From contig JADJRQ010000001.1 in the NCBI GenBank assembly GCA_016712175.1, positions 1,353,159 to 1,417,158 of the forward strand: DNA of 64,000 nucleotides. Reading direction: 5' to 3'. Both the position numbers and the translations under genes were made by a program. This stretch comes from Solirubrobacterales bacterium (GTDB lineage Bacteria; Actinomycetota; Thermoleophilia; Solirubrobacterales; 70-9). Below are positions 9,121 through 17,702 of the stretch, piece after piece. Position 1 is the stretch's first letter. Every line of letters starts with the position of its first letter. The notes below the pieces were generated by a model. That model saw only the letters and a list, made by a program, of their open reading frames with translations, had not been told where the DNA came from and did no database searches.

Positions 9121-9954
9121 TCAGGTGTACATGCCGCCAAACTGCCCACCGGTCACGTTCAGCACCTGGCCGTGGACGTAGTCGGCGAGGTTCGAGGCGA
9201 GGAACATGACCGGTCCTGCTGCTTCTTCCGGTGTCGCCGGACGGCCGAGCGGGATGATCATTGAGGCCATCGCCCGCATCTGCTCGGGGATGCCGAGCTG
9301 GATGTCGGAACCGTCGGGAGCCTTGACCGTCTCGCCGCCTTCTTCCTTGGCGGCGGTCAGGCGGGTCTCGACGAAGCCGAAGGCGACCGCGTTGACATTG
9401 ATCTTGAACTGGCCCCACTCCTTGGCAAGGGTCTTGGTCATGCCGACCACGGCAGACTTGCCGGCGCTGTAGTTGACCTGGCCGGCGTTGCCCATCGTTC
9501 CCGAGACCGAGGAGATGTTGATCAGCTTGCGGAAGACCTCCTGGCCTTCGGCGGCTTCGGCTTTGGCAGCTTCGCGCCAGTGGGGGGCGAGGGCGCGAGC
9601 GACCCGGAAGGGCACGATCGTGTGGATGTCGAGCATCGCCTGGAACTGCTCATCGGTCATCTTGTGAGCGACTCCGTCCCAGGTGTAACCGGCGTTGTTG
9701 ACCACGATGTCGATCGAGCCGAACGCCTCGTTGGCGGTCGCGACGAGCTCATTGGCAGCCTCAGGCTTGGTCATGTCGCCGGCGTAGACGGCGGTCTTGC
9801 CGCCGATCTCCGAAGCTGCCTGCTCGGCGGCATCCTCGTCGAGGTCGTTGACCAGCACATTGGCGCCGTTGGCGGCGAAAAGTTCCGCGGTCGCTCGTCC
9901 GATTCCTCGCGCCGAACCGGTGACGATCGCGCTCTTGCCTTCCAGAAGTCCCAT
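9121..9954 (-). CDS. SDR family 3-oxoacyl-ACP reductase-like protein (FabG-like)
   Basis: A 277-residue classical short-chain dehydrogenase. The NAD(P)-binding motif TGSARGIGRA is at residues 12-21, the NNAGYTWDG strand follows, then the catalytic Ser in INISSVSG and YSAGK (YxxxK). The C-terminus HGQVLNVTGGQFGGMYT is typical of FabG-type enzymes. It probably reduces a 3-oxoacyl thioester or related ketone with NADPH. It is not within a fatty-acid synthesis cluster, so a housekeeping FabG role is not certain. The upstream space is shared with the palindrome at 10042-10086. Confidence 0.9.
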   Translation of the reverse strand: MGLLEGKSAIVTGSARGIGRATAELFAANGANVLVNDLDEDAAEQAASEIGGKTAVYAGDMTKPEAANELVATANEAFGSIDIVVNNAGYTWDGVAHKMTDEQFQAMLDIHTIVPFRVARALAPHWREAAKAEAAEGQEVFRKLINISSVSGTMGNAGQVNYSAGKSAVVGMTKTLAKEWGQFKINVNAVAFGFVETRLTAAKEEGGETVKAPDGSDIQLGIPEQMRAMASMIIPLGRPATPEEAAGPVMFLASNLADYVHGQVLNVTGGQFGGMYT

Positions 9955-10041
9955 CAGATTTGTCTCCTTGTCAGATTGATACTTCGCACTATAGGTGGAA
10001 TAAGAATCGTCCCCTGACGTCCCCTGACGTCCCCCAGGATC

Positions 10042-10086
10042 AGAATCTCGCCTTTTCGGCGACTACGGATGAAAAGGCGAGATTCT
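10042..10086. repeat. Palindrome A1, left flank of the AbiEi-nuclease gene
   Basis: Perfect 16-bp arms (AGAATCTCGCCTTTTC and its complement) enclose a 13-base loop, GGCGACTACGGAT. The 35-base core recurs at 11086-11120 with one loop change. No T-run follows on either strand, so it is not an ordinary terminator. Just upstream, at 10012-10036, is a short run of direct CCCCTGACGT repeats. Confidence 0.85.
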
Positions 10087-10149
10087 TTCGTCACGGAGTC
10101 TTTGCTCCGTTTACTCCCAGGTCAGTCAGGGTGCGGCAGCCTCGGTTTC

Positions 10150-11076
10150 ATGACGCAGTCTTCCCACCGGACGATGATCGAACTCGGCCGGCCCCAGTTC
10201 GGAGTAGTGACCCGCAAGCAGCTACTGAAGACCGGGTTCACCGGAAGCCTGATCGATCACCATCTGAGGAACGGGCTTCTCTGGCCGGTCTTTCGCGGTG
10301 TCTATGTCATCGGGCGGCCGGCGGAACTCAGGAAGACGATCTGGATGGCGGCAACCCTCGCGGCAGGTCCCGGTTCGATGCTGGCCGGCCTGAGCGCCGC
10401 GGAATATTGGGGAATCGTCAAATATAGAAAAATGCTCACGGTCCATCGGCCGAGTGGTGAAAACCGGACGATGGTCGGGCGCTCACCCGCCCAGGCCCCG
10501 CTACGCCTGTACCTGCGTCAACGTCCCTCGATCGCTGAACTGACGGCATCTCCCGAAGGAATACCCGTGAAAACCGTCCCGGGAGCGCTGATCGATATCG
10601 CCGAAGTCCTTTCCGATCGTGCACTTGGGGCGGCGATATCCGAGGCCAGCCGGCTCGGTTATCTCCGGGCCGGCGGAGTTGAACGGATTCTCGAGTACGG
10701 CAGAGGGAGAAAAGGGGTCAATAAACTTCGGAACCACCTTCGGTTTTGGAGTCCGGAATCGATGAATGTCCTGTCCGTCCTCGAGACCCTTTTCCGGAAG
10801 CTCTGTCAGGTTCATTCGATCGAAATGCCCTTGTCCAATCGAATGGTCTGCGGCCTCAAAGTCGATTTCCTGTGGCCGAAGGAACGCGTCGTCGTTGAGA
10901 CGGACGGCTTCTCGTTCCACGGAGACATCGTTTCCTTCAAACGCGACCACAACCGACTGTCAACGCTCACCAGGAACGGCTATCTGGTGCTGTCCTTTAC
11001 CTACTGGCAGGTGACGGAAACGCCCGAAGAGGTAGCGGAAGCGGTCCTCGTCGGGCTGCGTACCTGGGGGAAATAG
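10150..11076 (+). CDS. AbiEi-like antitoxin domain fused to a DUF559/Vsr-like nuclease domain
   Basis: A 308-residue protein. The N-terminal half (FGVVTRKQLLKTGFTGSLID, then VFRGVYVIG) is the winged-helix domain of type IV AbiEi antitoxins. The C-terminal half has a PD-(D/E)XK-like layout: KVDFLWP (first Asp), VVVETDGFSFHGD (E-x-D core), FKRDHNR, and a final LSFTYWQV strand, as in DUF559/Vsr-like nucleases. ATG 10150 is preferred over the in-frame ATG 10069 because the latter lies inside the flanking palindrome and adds a sequence unlike the family. No partner toxin lies next to it. Function is unknown; such proteins are often linked to defence or mobile DNA. Confidence 0.8.
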   Translation: MTQSSHRTMIELGRPQFGVVTRKQLLKTGFTGSLIDHHLRNGLLWPVFRGVYVIGRPAELRKTIWMAATLAAGPGSMLAGLSAAEYWGIVKYRKMLTVHRPSGENRTMVGRSPAQAPLRLYLRQRPSIAELTASPEGIPVKTVPGALIDIAEVLSDRALGAAISEASRLGYLRAGGVERILEYGRGRKGVNKLRNHLRFWSPESMNVLSVLETLFRKLCQVHSIEMPLSNRMVCGLKVDFLWPKERVVVETDGFSFHGDIVSFKRDHNRLSTLTRNGYLVLSFTYWQVTETPEEVAEAVLVGLRTWGK

Positions 11077-11130
11077 GAACAGGACCTCGCCTTTTCGGCG
11101 GCTACGGATGAAAAGGCGAGGTTCTGTTCC
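11076..11130. repeat. Palindrome A2, right flank of the AbiEi-nuclease gene
   Basis: Arms of 21 bp (11076-11096 and 11110-11130) with one mismatch, around the loop GGCGGCTACGGAT. The core matches A1, while outer arm bases differ but stay paired (a T:A pair in A1 is C:G here). It starts at the last base of the nuclease gene's stop codon and is not followed by a T-run. Confidence 0.85.
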
Positions 11131-11180
11131 CTTGGCAACGGGTAAGGTCGGATCGTCGGCTCAACCCACCGGAGGTTTCC

Positions 11181-11588
11181 TTGAAGGTCCTGATCGGTTT
11201 CAAAGAATTCATCGCCAGAGGCAACGTCGTTGAGCTGGCAGTCGCCGTGGTCATCGGCGCCGCGTTCACGGCTCTGGTGACATCGATGGTCGAAGATCTG
11301 CTGACCCCGGTCATCGCGGCGATCTTCGGTGAGTCCGATTTCTCGGCTCTCTCCTTCACCGTCAATGGATCCGAGTTCGGGTACGGCAACTTCCTCAACG
11401 CCCTGGTCGCATTCCTGTCGGTGGCCGCCGCTGTCTACTTCTTCATCGTCGTTCCGATGAACGCCTACAAGGACCACATCGCCGAAGACGAAGAGGCAAC
11501 CCACCGCGACTGCCCCGAGTGCCTTTCCGAAGTTCCGGTGGCCGCGACCCGGTGCGCGCACTGCACGACGCAGCTGGCACCGGCATGA
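11181..11588 (+). CDS. mscL: Large-conductance mechanosensitive channel with C-terminal zinc ribbon
   Basis: A 135-residue channel that opens under membrane tension to release osmolytes. The first helix, KEFIARGNVVELAVAVVIG, is the diagnostic MscL N-terminal amphipathic segment plus TM1. TM2 is around residues 73-95 (FLNALVAFLSVAAAVYFF). The TTG start at 11181 is fixed by GGAGG at 11171-11175. After the usual cytoplasmic helix there is CPEC followed by CAHC (residues about 112-130), a likely zinc ribbon not present in E. coli MscL. The family is certain; the role of the ribbon is unknown. Confidence 0.93.
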   Translation: MKVLIGFKEFIARGNVVELAVAVVIGAAFTALVTSMVEDLLTPVIAAIFGESDFSALSFTVNGSEFGYGNFLNALVAFLSVAAAVYFFIVVPMNAYKDHIAEDEEATHRDCPECLSEVPVAATRCAHCTTQLAPA

Positions 11589-11647
11589 GCGGCGGTGCCG
11601 GCATGAGACGCAGCCCGGCACCAGCTGGCCCCAGCGTCGGCCGAGGC

Positions 11648-11757
11648 GGTCTGGCGTGCATATCCGGCCCCTGAGGCCGGGGACGCTTGCCAGACCGGCG
11701 ACCACTTCGGTCTGGCGTGCATTTCCGGTCTCCTGCGCCGGGAATGCTTGCCAGACT
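11648..11757. repeat. Tandem pair of palindromic elements (C1, C2)
   Basis: Two 49-base elements, 11648-11696 and 11709-11757, at 61-base period. Each starts GGTCTGGCGTGCAT and ends GCTTGCCAGAC, so each folds into a long imperfect hairpin with a CCGG/CCGG upper stem. They lie between convergent genes (mscL and the acyl-CoA dehydrogenase) and could stop transcription from both sides, but neither is followed by a T-tract. Confidence 0.8.
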
Positions 11758-11770
11758 TCTTGAGGTTGGC

Positions 11771-12969
11771 TTACAGGCCGTAGGACCGGCCTATTACCTC
11801 GAGCATGATCTCGTCGGTTCCCGCTCCGATTCGATTGAGGCGCATGTCGCGGTAGTGGCGCTCGATCTCGTATTCCTTCATGTAGCCGTATCCGCCGTGG
11901 ATCTGGATCGCCTCGTCGGCGACTTCGCAGGCGACCTGCGATGCCATCATCTTGGCCATCGAGATCTCCCGCACCGGGTACTCGCCCCGGTTGACGCGCC
12001 AGGCGACCGAGTAGGTGAACTGCTTCGAGGCTTCGATCTTGGTGGCCATCGCGGCGATCTTGTGACGGATCGTCTGAATTTGCCAATCGGCCGGCCGAAG
12101 GCCTGGCGGTCGAGGGCGTACTCGATGGTTGTTTCGAGTAGGCGCTCGGCACCAGCGTGGGAGCCGGCTGCGGCGACCAGCCGTTCGCCCTGGAGTTCCC
12201 AGCTGATGTGGTAGAAGCCCTTGCCGACTTCGCCGAGGACCGATTCAGCAGGCACCCGGAAGTCCTCGAAGGCGAGTTCGCCCGTGTCGGACGAAAGCAT
12301 GCCCATCTTCTCGAGGTTCGAGGTGACCGAGAAACCCGGGAGGTCGTTGCCGTCTTCGTCCCTGATGTCGATCAGCAGGAGCGTGATGCCATCGTGAGCT
12401 TTGCTCGGATCGGTCTTGACCACCAGGACCATGAACTGGGCGCGAGCGGCATTCGTGATGAAGGTCTTGGCACCGTTGATCACGTACTCGTCGCCGTCGA
12501 GGATCGCTGTGGTACGGATGCCGGCGACGTCGGAACCGGCACCGGGCTCGGTGATTCCGAGCGCGCCGATCTTCGTACCGGCAATTCCCGGGACGAGGTA
12601 CTTCTGCTTCTGCTCCTCGGTCCCGAGCAGGTGGACCGGGGGCAGGACCATGTCGGTCTGGACCGCAAAGCCCATCCCGAGCCCACCGTTGGCGGCGTAA
12701 CTCAGGGCCTCGGCACGAACCAGCGAGTAGAAGTAGTCGCCGCCCTGTCCTCCGTACTCCTCGGGGAAGCAGAGGCCGAGGTAGCCGAGCTCACCGGCCC
12801 GCTCGATCGCCGAATCGGGCCACTTCGTCTCTTCCCACTCATTGCGATGGGGGTGAAGTTCCTTTTTGGCCCAGGCTTCCATCGACTCGCGCAGATCCTC
12901 GTGCTCCTGGGTGAAGATGAAGTGCTTCTGTGCGGCGTCGAAATCAGGCTTGATGACGGTGTCAGTCAC
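11771..12969 (-). pseudogene. Acyl-CoA dehydrogenase, frameshifted
   Basis: FAD-dependent alpha,beta-dehydrogenation of an acyl-CoA. The main part (12969 to about 12076) has the LGITEPGAGSDVAGI signature, the TFITNAARA strand and FGRPIGKF. The reading frame then breaks at 12074-12080, where one C seems missing (ATTCAG for expected ATTCCAG). It resumes with QTIRHKIAAMATKIEAS, IHGGYGYMKEYEIERHYRD and GTDEIMLEVIGRSYGL. Restored length is 399 residues, normal for the family. The gene diverges from the crotonase at 13061 and faces a beta-oxidation-like cluster. The lesion may be a consensus error; if real, the protein loses its C-terminal helical domain. Confidence 0.88.
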
Positions 12970-13060
12970 GGTTCGTGGTTCCTTTTGTCGTCGGTGAGGA
13001 AGATCGTAAAGTAGAGAGTAACACTTCTCACTCCTTATTTACTGGTATCTTGCGAAGACC

Positions 13061-13858
13061 ATGAGCGAATCCAGCCAGTCCTTTGAAAAGATCCGATACG
13101 AGGTCACGGGTCACGTGGCCACGATCACCCTCGACGACCCGGAGACACGCAATGCGCTGTCCGATCAGTTGCTGTCCGAGCTGCTCTCGGCGCTGGCGCT
13201 CGCCAAGGACGACTACGCCGTCCGCGTGGTCGTGCTCGCTTCATCTCACGAGAAGGTTTTCTCGGCCGGCGGCAACCTCGCCGGATTCGGGGGAGAGGCC
13301 GGCACCGTCGAGAAGTTCACCGGCGCCTCGCTCTTCACCGATGCGTTCAAAGCACTTGGTGAACTCGGCAAGCCATCGATCGTTGCCGCCGAGGGTCACG
13401 TGCTCGCCGGCTCGCTCGGCCTCGCCCTTGCCTGCGACCTGATCCTCGCCTCCGAAGACGCAACCTTCGGCACACCCGAGATCACGGTCGGACTCTTCCC
13501 TTTCATGATCATGGCGCTGATCTACCGCAACGTCGGCCGCAAGAAGACCAACGAGATGCTGCTGCTCGGTGAGCGGATCAGCGCCAAGGACGCGCAGGCG
13601 GCCGGAATGGTCAACAAGGTGGTCCGGCCGGAGCTCTTCGAAGCCAACCTCGAGGAATGGACGAAGCAGCTTGCTGCCAAGTCGCCGCTGATCATGCGCA
13701 TGGGCAAAGACGCCATGTGGCGCCAGATGGACATGCCGCTGGTCGAAGCACTCGACTACCTGCGCTCCCAGCTTGCGATCGAACTCTCGACCGAGGACGC
13801 GATCGAAGGCGTCAAGGCCTTCTTCGAAAAACGCGAGCCGGAATGGAAGGGACGCTGA
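13061..13858 (+). CDS. Enoyl-CoA hydratase/isomerase family protein
   Basis: A 265-residue crotonase-fold protein. The oxyanion-hole segments are FSAGGNLAGF and EGHVLAGSLGLALACDL. The segment ATFGTPEITVGLFP and the C-terminal KAFFEKREPEWKGR are typical of bacterial crotonases. It probably hydrates or isomerises the enoyl-CoA made by the adjacent acyl-CoA dehydrogenase. Its stop overlaps the start of the carboxyltransferase gene (TGATG), so these are coupled. Crotonase members catalyse many reactions, so the exact step is open. Confidence 0.88.
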   Translation: MSESSQSFEKIRYEVTGHVATITLDDPETRNALSDQLLSELLSALALAKDDYAVRVVVLASSHEKVFSAGGNLAGFGGEAGTVEKFTGASLFTDAFKALGELGKPSIVAAEGHVLAGSLGLALACDLILASEDATFGTPEITVGLFPFMIMALIYRNVGRKKTNEMLLLGERISAKDAQAAGMVNKVVRPELFEANLEEWTKQLAAKSPLIMRMGKDAMWRQMDMPLVEALDYLRSQLAIELSTEDAIEGVKAFFEKREPEWKGR

Positions 13859-15462
13859 TGTCCGAAGATGCGAAACAGGACGGCGCGCCGGAGAACAAAC
13901 TGCCCGGAACTGCCACTCTTACCGAGCTGAACGAACAGCTCCACGAACGCCGGGCGAAGGCCCGCCTCGGCGGGGGCCTCAAGAAGATCGAGGCCCAGCA
14001 CGAGCGCGGCAAGCTGACCGCCCGCGAGCGGATCGACCTGCTGGTTGATGAAGGCACCTTCAACGAGATCGGCATCCATGGCCGCCCTCACTTTTCCCAG
14101 GTTGCGCTCAAGGACAAGGAGGCTCCTGCCGACGGAGTCATTACCGGCTGGGGCGACGTCGACGGTCGCACCTGCGCAATCGTTGCCTACGACTTCACGG
14201 TCATGGCCGGTTCGATGGGCCTGACCGGTGAAACCAAGGTGACCCGGATCCGCGAGATCGCCCTGCAGAAGCGCATGCCGCTGATCTGGCTGCTCGACTC
14301 CGCCGGCGCCCGGATCCAGGAGGCGGCCGGCTCATTGTTCGCCGGCTCCGGTCACCTGTTCCGCGAAGAGGTCCAGATGTCGGGAGTCGTGCCGATGGTC
14401 GCCGCGATGATGGGTCCCTGCGCGGCAGGCACCGCCTACATCCCGGGCCTGTCGGACTTCGTGCCGATGGTCGTCGGTCAGGGCGCGATGGCGCTCGCCG
14501 GGCCACACCTGGTCAAGGCGGTCACTGGCGAGGAAATCGAAATGGAGGACCTTGGCGGCGCCAAGATTCATTGCCGCAAGTCCGGCGTCGGCGATCTCGA
14601 AGTCAAGGACGACCCGGAATGCATCGAGTCGATCAAGAAGTACCTCAGCTACTTCCCGTCGAACTGCGAAGCGGAAGTCCCGGTCATCGAATGCGACGAC
14701 CCCGAGGACCGTGGTTCCGACCGCCTCCTCGAGATAATCCCCGAGTCCTCGCGCACCCCGTACGACATGTACGAAGTGATCAAGGAAATCGTCGACGACG
14801 GCGACTACTTCGACATCAAGCCGAAGTTCGCCAAGTCGTTGATCACCTGCTTCGCCCGGTTCGACGGGCAGCCCGTCGGCATCGTCGCCAATCAGCCGAA
14901 GCAGGTTGGTGGAATCCTCGACGTCGACTCGGCCGACAAGGCCGCGCGCTTCATCAATCTCTGCGACGCCTTCAGCATCCCGCTGCTCTTTTTGCAGGAC
15001 GTGCCCGGCTTCATGGTCGGCTCGAAGGTCGAGCAGCAGGGCATCATCCGCCACGGCGCGAAGATGCTCTACGCCGTGTCGAGGGCGACCGTGCCGAAGA
15101 TCACCGTTCTCGTGCGAAAGGCCTACGGCGCCGGCTACTACGTGATGTGCGGCCGGGCGTACGAGCCCGACCTGATCGTCGCCTGGCCCGGGGCCGAGAT
15201 CTCGGTCATGGGGGCCGAAGGCGCGGTCAACATCATCGGCCGCAGCGCGATCGAAGCGTCAGACGATCCTGAAGCGACCCGGGAAGCGATGCTGAACGCG
15301 GTCCGCCAGCAGATCGATCCCTACATCGCAGCCGGCAACGCGATGATCGACGACATCATCGATCCGCGCGAGACCCGCCAGACGATCATCAACGGCCTGC
15401 GAATGTCGAAGAACAAAAAGGTCGAGAGGCCCTGGAAGAAGCATGGAGTGATGCCTGTATGA
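13858..15462 (+). CDS. Acyl-CoA carboxylase, carboxyltransferase (beta) subunit
   Basis: A 534-residue carboxyltransferase that moves CO2 from biotin to an acyl-CoA, in the PccB/MccB/methylmalonyl-CoA decarboxylase family. Seen in order: ARERIDLLVDEGTFNEIG, the LIWLLDSAGARIQE acyl-CoA site, GPCAAGTAYIPGLSDF, a second crotonase-like half with LFLQDVPGFMVG, and KAYGAGYYVM plus GAEGAVNIIG near the end. The start at 13858 is set by overlap with the upstream stop. No biotin carboxylase or biotin carrier subunit lies in the cluster, so it must borrow an alpha subunit from elsewhere. Substrate (propionyl, methylcrotonyl, geranyl) is undetermined. Confidence 0.9.
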   Translation: MSEDAKQDGAPENKLPGTATLTELNEQLHERRAKARLGGGLKKIEAQHERGKLTARERIDLLVDEGTFNEIGIHGRPHFSQVALKDKEAPADGVITGWGDVDGRTCAIVAYDFTVMAGSMGLTGETKVTRIREIALQKRMPLIWLLDSAGARIQEAAGSLFAGSGHLFREEVQMSGVVPMVAAMMGPCAAGTAYIPGLSDFVPMVVGQGAMALAGPHLVKAVTGEEIEMEDLGGAKIHCRKSGVGDLEVKDDPECIESIKKYLSYFPSNCEAEVPVIECDDPEDRGSDRLLEIIPESSRTPYDMYEVIKEIVDDGDYFDIKPKFAKSLITCFARFDGQPVGIVANQPKQVGGILDVDSADKAARFINLCDAFSIPLLFLQDVPGFMVGSKVEQQGIIRHGAKMLYAVSRATVPKITVLVRKAYGAGYYVMCGRAYEPDLIVAWPGAEISVMGAEGAVNIIGRSAIEASDDPEATREAMLNAVRQQIDPYIAAGNAMIDDIIDPRETRQTIINGLRMSKNKKVERPWKKHGVMPV

Positions 15463-16346
15463 GTCGCTTTGAAGACCCCGTCATCATCAGCAACTCGATC
15501 TCCGGGGTGATCGCCAACCGCGATCAGTGCCCCGCGATCCCGTACACGCCCGAGGAGTACGCCTCCGAGGCCCGGCGGGTCGTCGACGAAGGTGCATCGC
15601 AGATCCACATCCATGCCCGCAAGCCCGACGGAACGCCGTCCTGGGATACCGAGGACTTTGCCGCGATCACCGAGGCGATCCGCTCCGAGGTCGGTGACGT
15701 GATCATCAACTATTCGACCGGGGCGATCGGCGTCCCGGTCGAGAAACGAATCGAATACCTGCGGGCCTTGAAGCCCGACGTGGCCGCCCTGAACATGAGT
15801 TCGATGAACTACGCCAAGTACTCGCGCCGCCGCAAGGAGTTCGTCTTCAAGGCGGTTTTCGAGAACAGCTTCGACGAGATCATCGAGTTCATCACCGCGA
15901 TGAACGAACTTGGCATCCAGCCGGAACACGAATGCTTCGACGCCGGACACGTGGCCAACGTCGACCCGTTGATCGATATGGGCCTGCTCAGCGGCTCGCT
16001 ACAGATCTCCCTGGTAATGGGCGTGACCGGCGGCATCCGCCCGATTCCCCGGAACGTCCAGGTGATGGCCGATCAGATTCCCGGCGGTTCCGAAAGCGAA
16101 CACAACTGGCAGTGCATCGGCATCTCGCGCGACCAGTGGAAGCTGCTTGGCACCGCTGTCGTACTCGGCGGAAACATCCGGGCCGGAGTCGAGGACAACC
16201 TCTACCTGCCGGACGGTTCGATGTGCCGCTCGAACGGTGACCTGATCGCCAAGGCGCGGGAGATCGTCGAGAACTCCGGACGCAAGGTCGCAACGGTGAC
16301 CGAGGCCCGAAAGATGCTCGGCCTGCGCGAAGGCACACCAGCCTGA
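15459..16346 (+). CDS. Beta-keto acid cleavage enzyme (BKACE, DUF849 family)
   Basis: A 295-residue TIM-barrel protein of the 3-keto-5-aminohexanoate cleavage family. Family enzymes condense a beta-keto acid with acetyl-CoA to give acetoacetate and a new acyl-CoA. The zinc ligands HIHAR (two His) and the VGVEDNLYL-like segment (here AGVEDNLYL) with its catalytic Glu are visible. The gene overlaps the upstream carboxyltransferase by ATGA, and CaiB follows after 4 bases, which ties it to the acyl-CoA pathway. BKACE subgroups differ in side-chain preference; the neighbours suggest a hydrophobic substrate and not an amino acid (inference). Confidence 0.88.
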   Translation: MSRFEDPVIISNSISGVIANRDQCPAIPYTPEEYASEARRVVDEGASQIHIHARKPDGTPSWDTEDFAAITEAIRSEVGDVIINYSTGAIGVPVEKRIEYLRALKPDVAALNMSSMNYAKYSRRRKEFVFKAVFENSFDEIIEFITAMNELGIQPEHECFDAGHVANVDPLIDMGLLSGSLQISLVMGVTGGIRPIPRNVQVMADQIPGGSESEHNWQCIGISRDQWKLLGTAVVLGGNIRAGVEDNLYLPDGSMCRSNGDLIAKAREIVENSGRKVATVTEARKMLGLREGTPA

Positions 16347-16350
16347 GCCG

Positions 16351-17616
16351 ATGACGGCATCACGAGACATGCCGCTCGAAGGCATTCGCATACTCGACCT
16401 GACCCGGCTGTTGCCGGGCGGGTTCGCCTCGCAGTGGTTGGCCGACTTCGGCGCCGAGGTGGTCAAGGTCGAAGACACCGGGGCGGGCGACTACATCCGT
16501 TTCGCCCCGCCGTACTACGAGGCTGCGCCCGGTGAAGACGAGGCGGAGATCGTGAGTACCCGCTCGGCGCTCTACCTTTCGCTCAACCACGGCAAGCGTT
16601 CGATCAGGATCGACCTCAAGTCGGAAGCCGGTCGCGAGGCGTTCCTGCGGCTGGTCGAATCGGCCGACGTGGTGCTCGAGGGGTTCCGCCCGGGCGTCAT
16701 GGACCGTCTCGGCGTCGGCTACGAAACTCTCCGGGAGGTCAACCCGGGCCTGGTCTACTGCGCGATCACGGGCTACGGCCAGGACGGACCCAACCGGGAC
16801 CGCGCCGGCCATGACATCAACTACCTCGGTTCGACCGGACTGCTCGGCCTCACCGGCCAGAAGGGCGGCCCGCCGATCCAGCCGGCCGCCCAGATCGGTG
16901 ACATCGGTGGCGGCGCGATGACCGCGGCCTTCGGCGTGATGACCGCCCTTTTCGGCAAGCAGCGCACCGGCAAGGGCCAGATGGTCGACATCTCGATGAC
17001 CGACGGTGCGATGTCCTGGCTGGCAATGCTCGCCGGTGCCTACTTCGCCGACGGCCAGGTGCCAGCGCGTGGCGAGATCATGCTTGGCGGCGGAATCGTC
17101 TGTTACATGCCCTACGAAGCCGCCGACGGCTGGATCTCCTGCGGCGCGCTTGAGCCCAAGTTCTTCAAAGCCTTCTGCAAACGGACCGGCAACCCCGACT
17201 TCGTGAAGCACCAATTCGATCCCCCGGGGAGTGAAGGATGGGTGAAGGTGGCCGCGATCTTCAAGTCGAAGACCCGGGCCGAATGGAGCGCTTTCAACGA
17301 CGAGCACAACTGCTGCATCGAACCGATCCTTGAACTGGAGGAGGCGCTCGAATCCGACCTCGCCCGCGAGCGCGGCATGGTCGTCGAGATCGACCAGCCG
17401 GGTATCGGCAAGGTCCGCCAGGTCGGCAATCCGGTCAAGCTTTCCGAAACTCCGGCCGGCGATCCCCGGCCGGCACCGGTGGCCGGCGCCGACACCGCCG
17501 ATGTCCTGGCCGAGGCCGGCCTCAGCCGGGAAAAGATTGCCACGCTGATCGAGTCCGGCGTCGTGGCCGGGCCGGGCGGGGGAACCTCGTCTGACGGAAT
17601 CGGATTCCGCGCGTGA
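16351..17616 (+). CDS. CaiB/BaiF family III CoA-transferase (or alpha-methylacyl-CoA racemase-like)
   Basis: A 421-residue family III CoA-transferase. The N-terminal GIRILDLTRLLPGGFASQWLADFGAEVVKVE and the catalytic Asp in GHDINYLGSTG (about residue 152) are clear. So are GQMVDISMTDGAM and the C-terminal RQVGNPVKLSETP. This pattern is closer to alpha-methylacyl-CoA racemases than to formyl-CoA transferases, so it may either activate an acid by CoA transfer or epimerise a 2-methyl branch. A branched or isoprenoid-derived substrate would agree with the carboxyltransferase next door (inference). Confidence 0.87.
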   Translation: MTASRDMPLEGIRILDLTRLLPGGFASQWLADFGAEVVKVEDTGAGDYIRFAPPYYEAAPGEDEAEIVSTRSALYLSLNHGKRSIRIDLKSEAGREAFLRLVESADVVLEGFRPGVMDRLGVGYETLREVNPGLVYCAITGYGQDGPNRDRAGHDINYLGSTGLLGLTGQKGGPPIQPAAQIGDIGGGAMTAAFGVMTALFGKQRTGKGQMVDISMTDGAMSWLAMLAGAYFADGQVPARGEIMLGGGIVCYMPYEAADGWISCGALEPKFFKAFCKRTGNPDFVKHQFDPPGSEGWVKVAAIFKSKTRAEWSAFNDEHNCCIEPILELEEALESDLARERGMVVEIDQPGIGKVRQVGNPVKLSETPAGDPRPAPVAGADTADVLAEAGLSREKIATLIESGVVAGPGGGTSSDGIGFRA

Positions 17617-17623
17617 AACAGAG

Positions 17624-17681
17624 CATCCAAGTCGCTTCGCTCATGAGGGATAAATGTCGGTTTCGCTGTGCGACTTGGATG
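17624..17681. repeat. Long inverted repeat between CoA-transferase and MerR genes
   Basis: Perfect 12-bp arms CATCCAAGTCGC (17624-17635) and GCGACTTGGATG (17670-17681) enclose 34 bases that contain TTCGCT twice. No T-run follows. It could end the upstream transcript or form a cruciform next to the MerR gene start at 17703. Confidence 0.7.
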
Positions 17682-17702
17682 TCGGCTGCCCGGAGGTAAG
17701 GG

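Noticed and set aside
12970..13060. Palindromic operator between the divergent acyl-CoA dehydrogenase and crotonase genes
   Set aside because: The AT-richer sequence GAGAGTAACACTTCTC has only imperfect symmetry and no clear promoter pair, so no operator is claimed.
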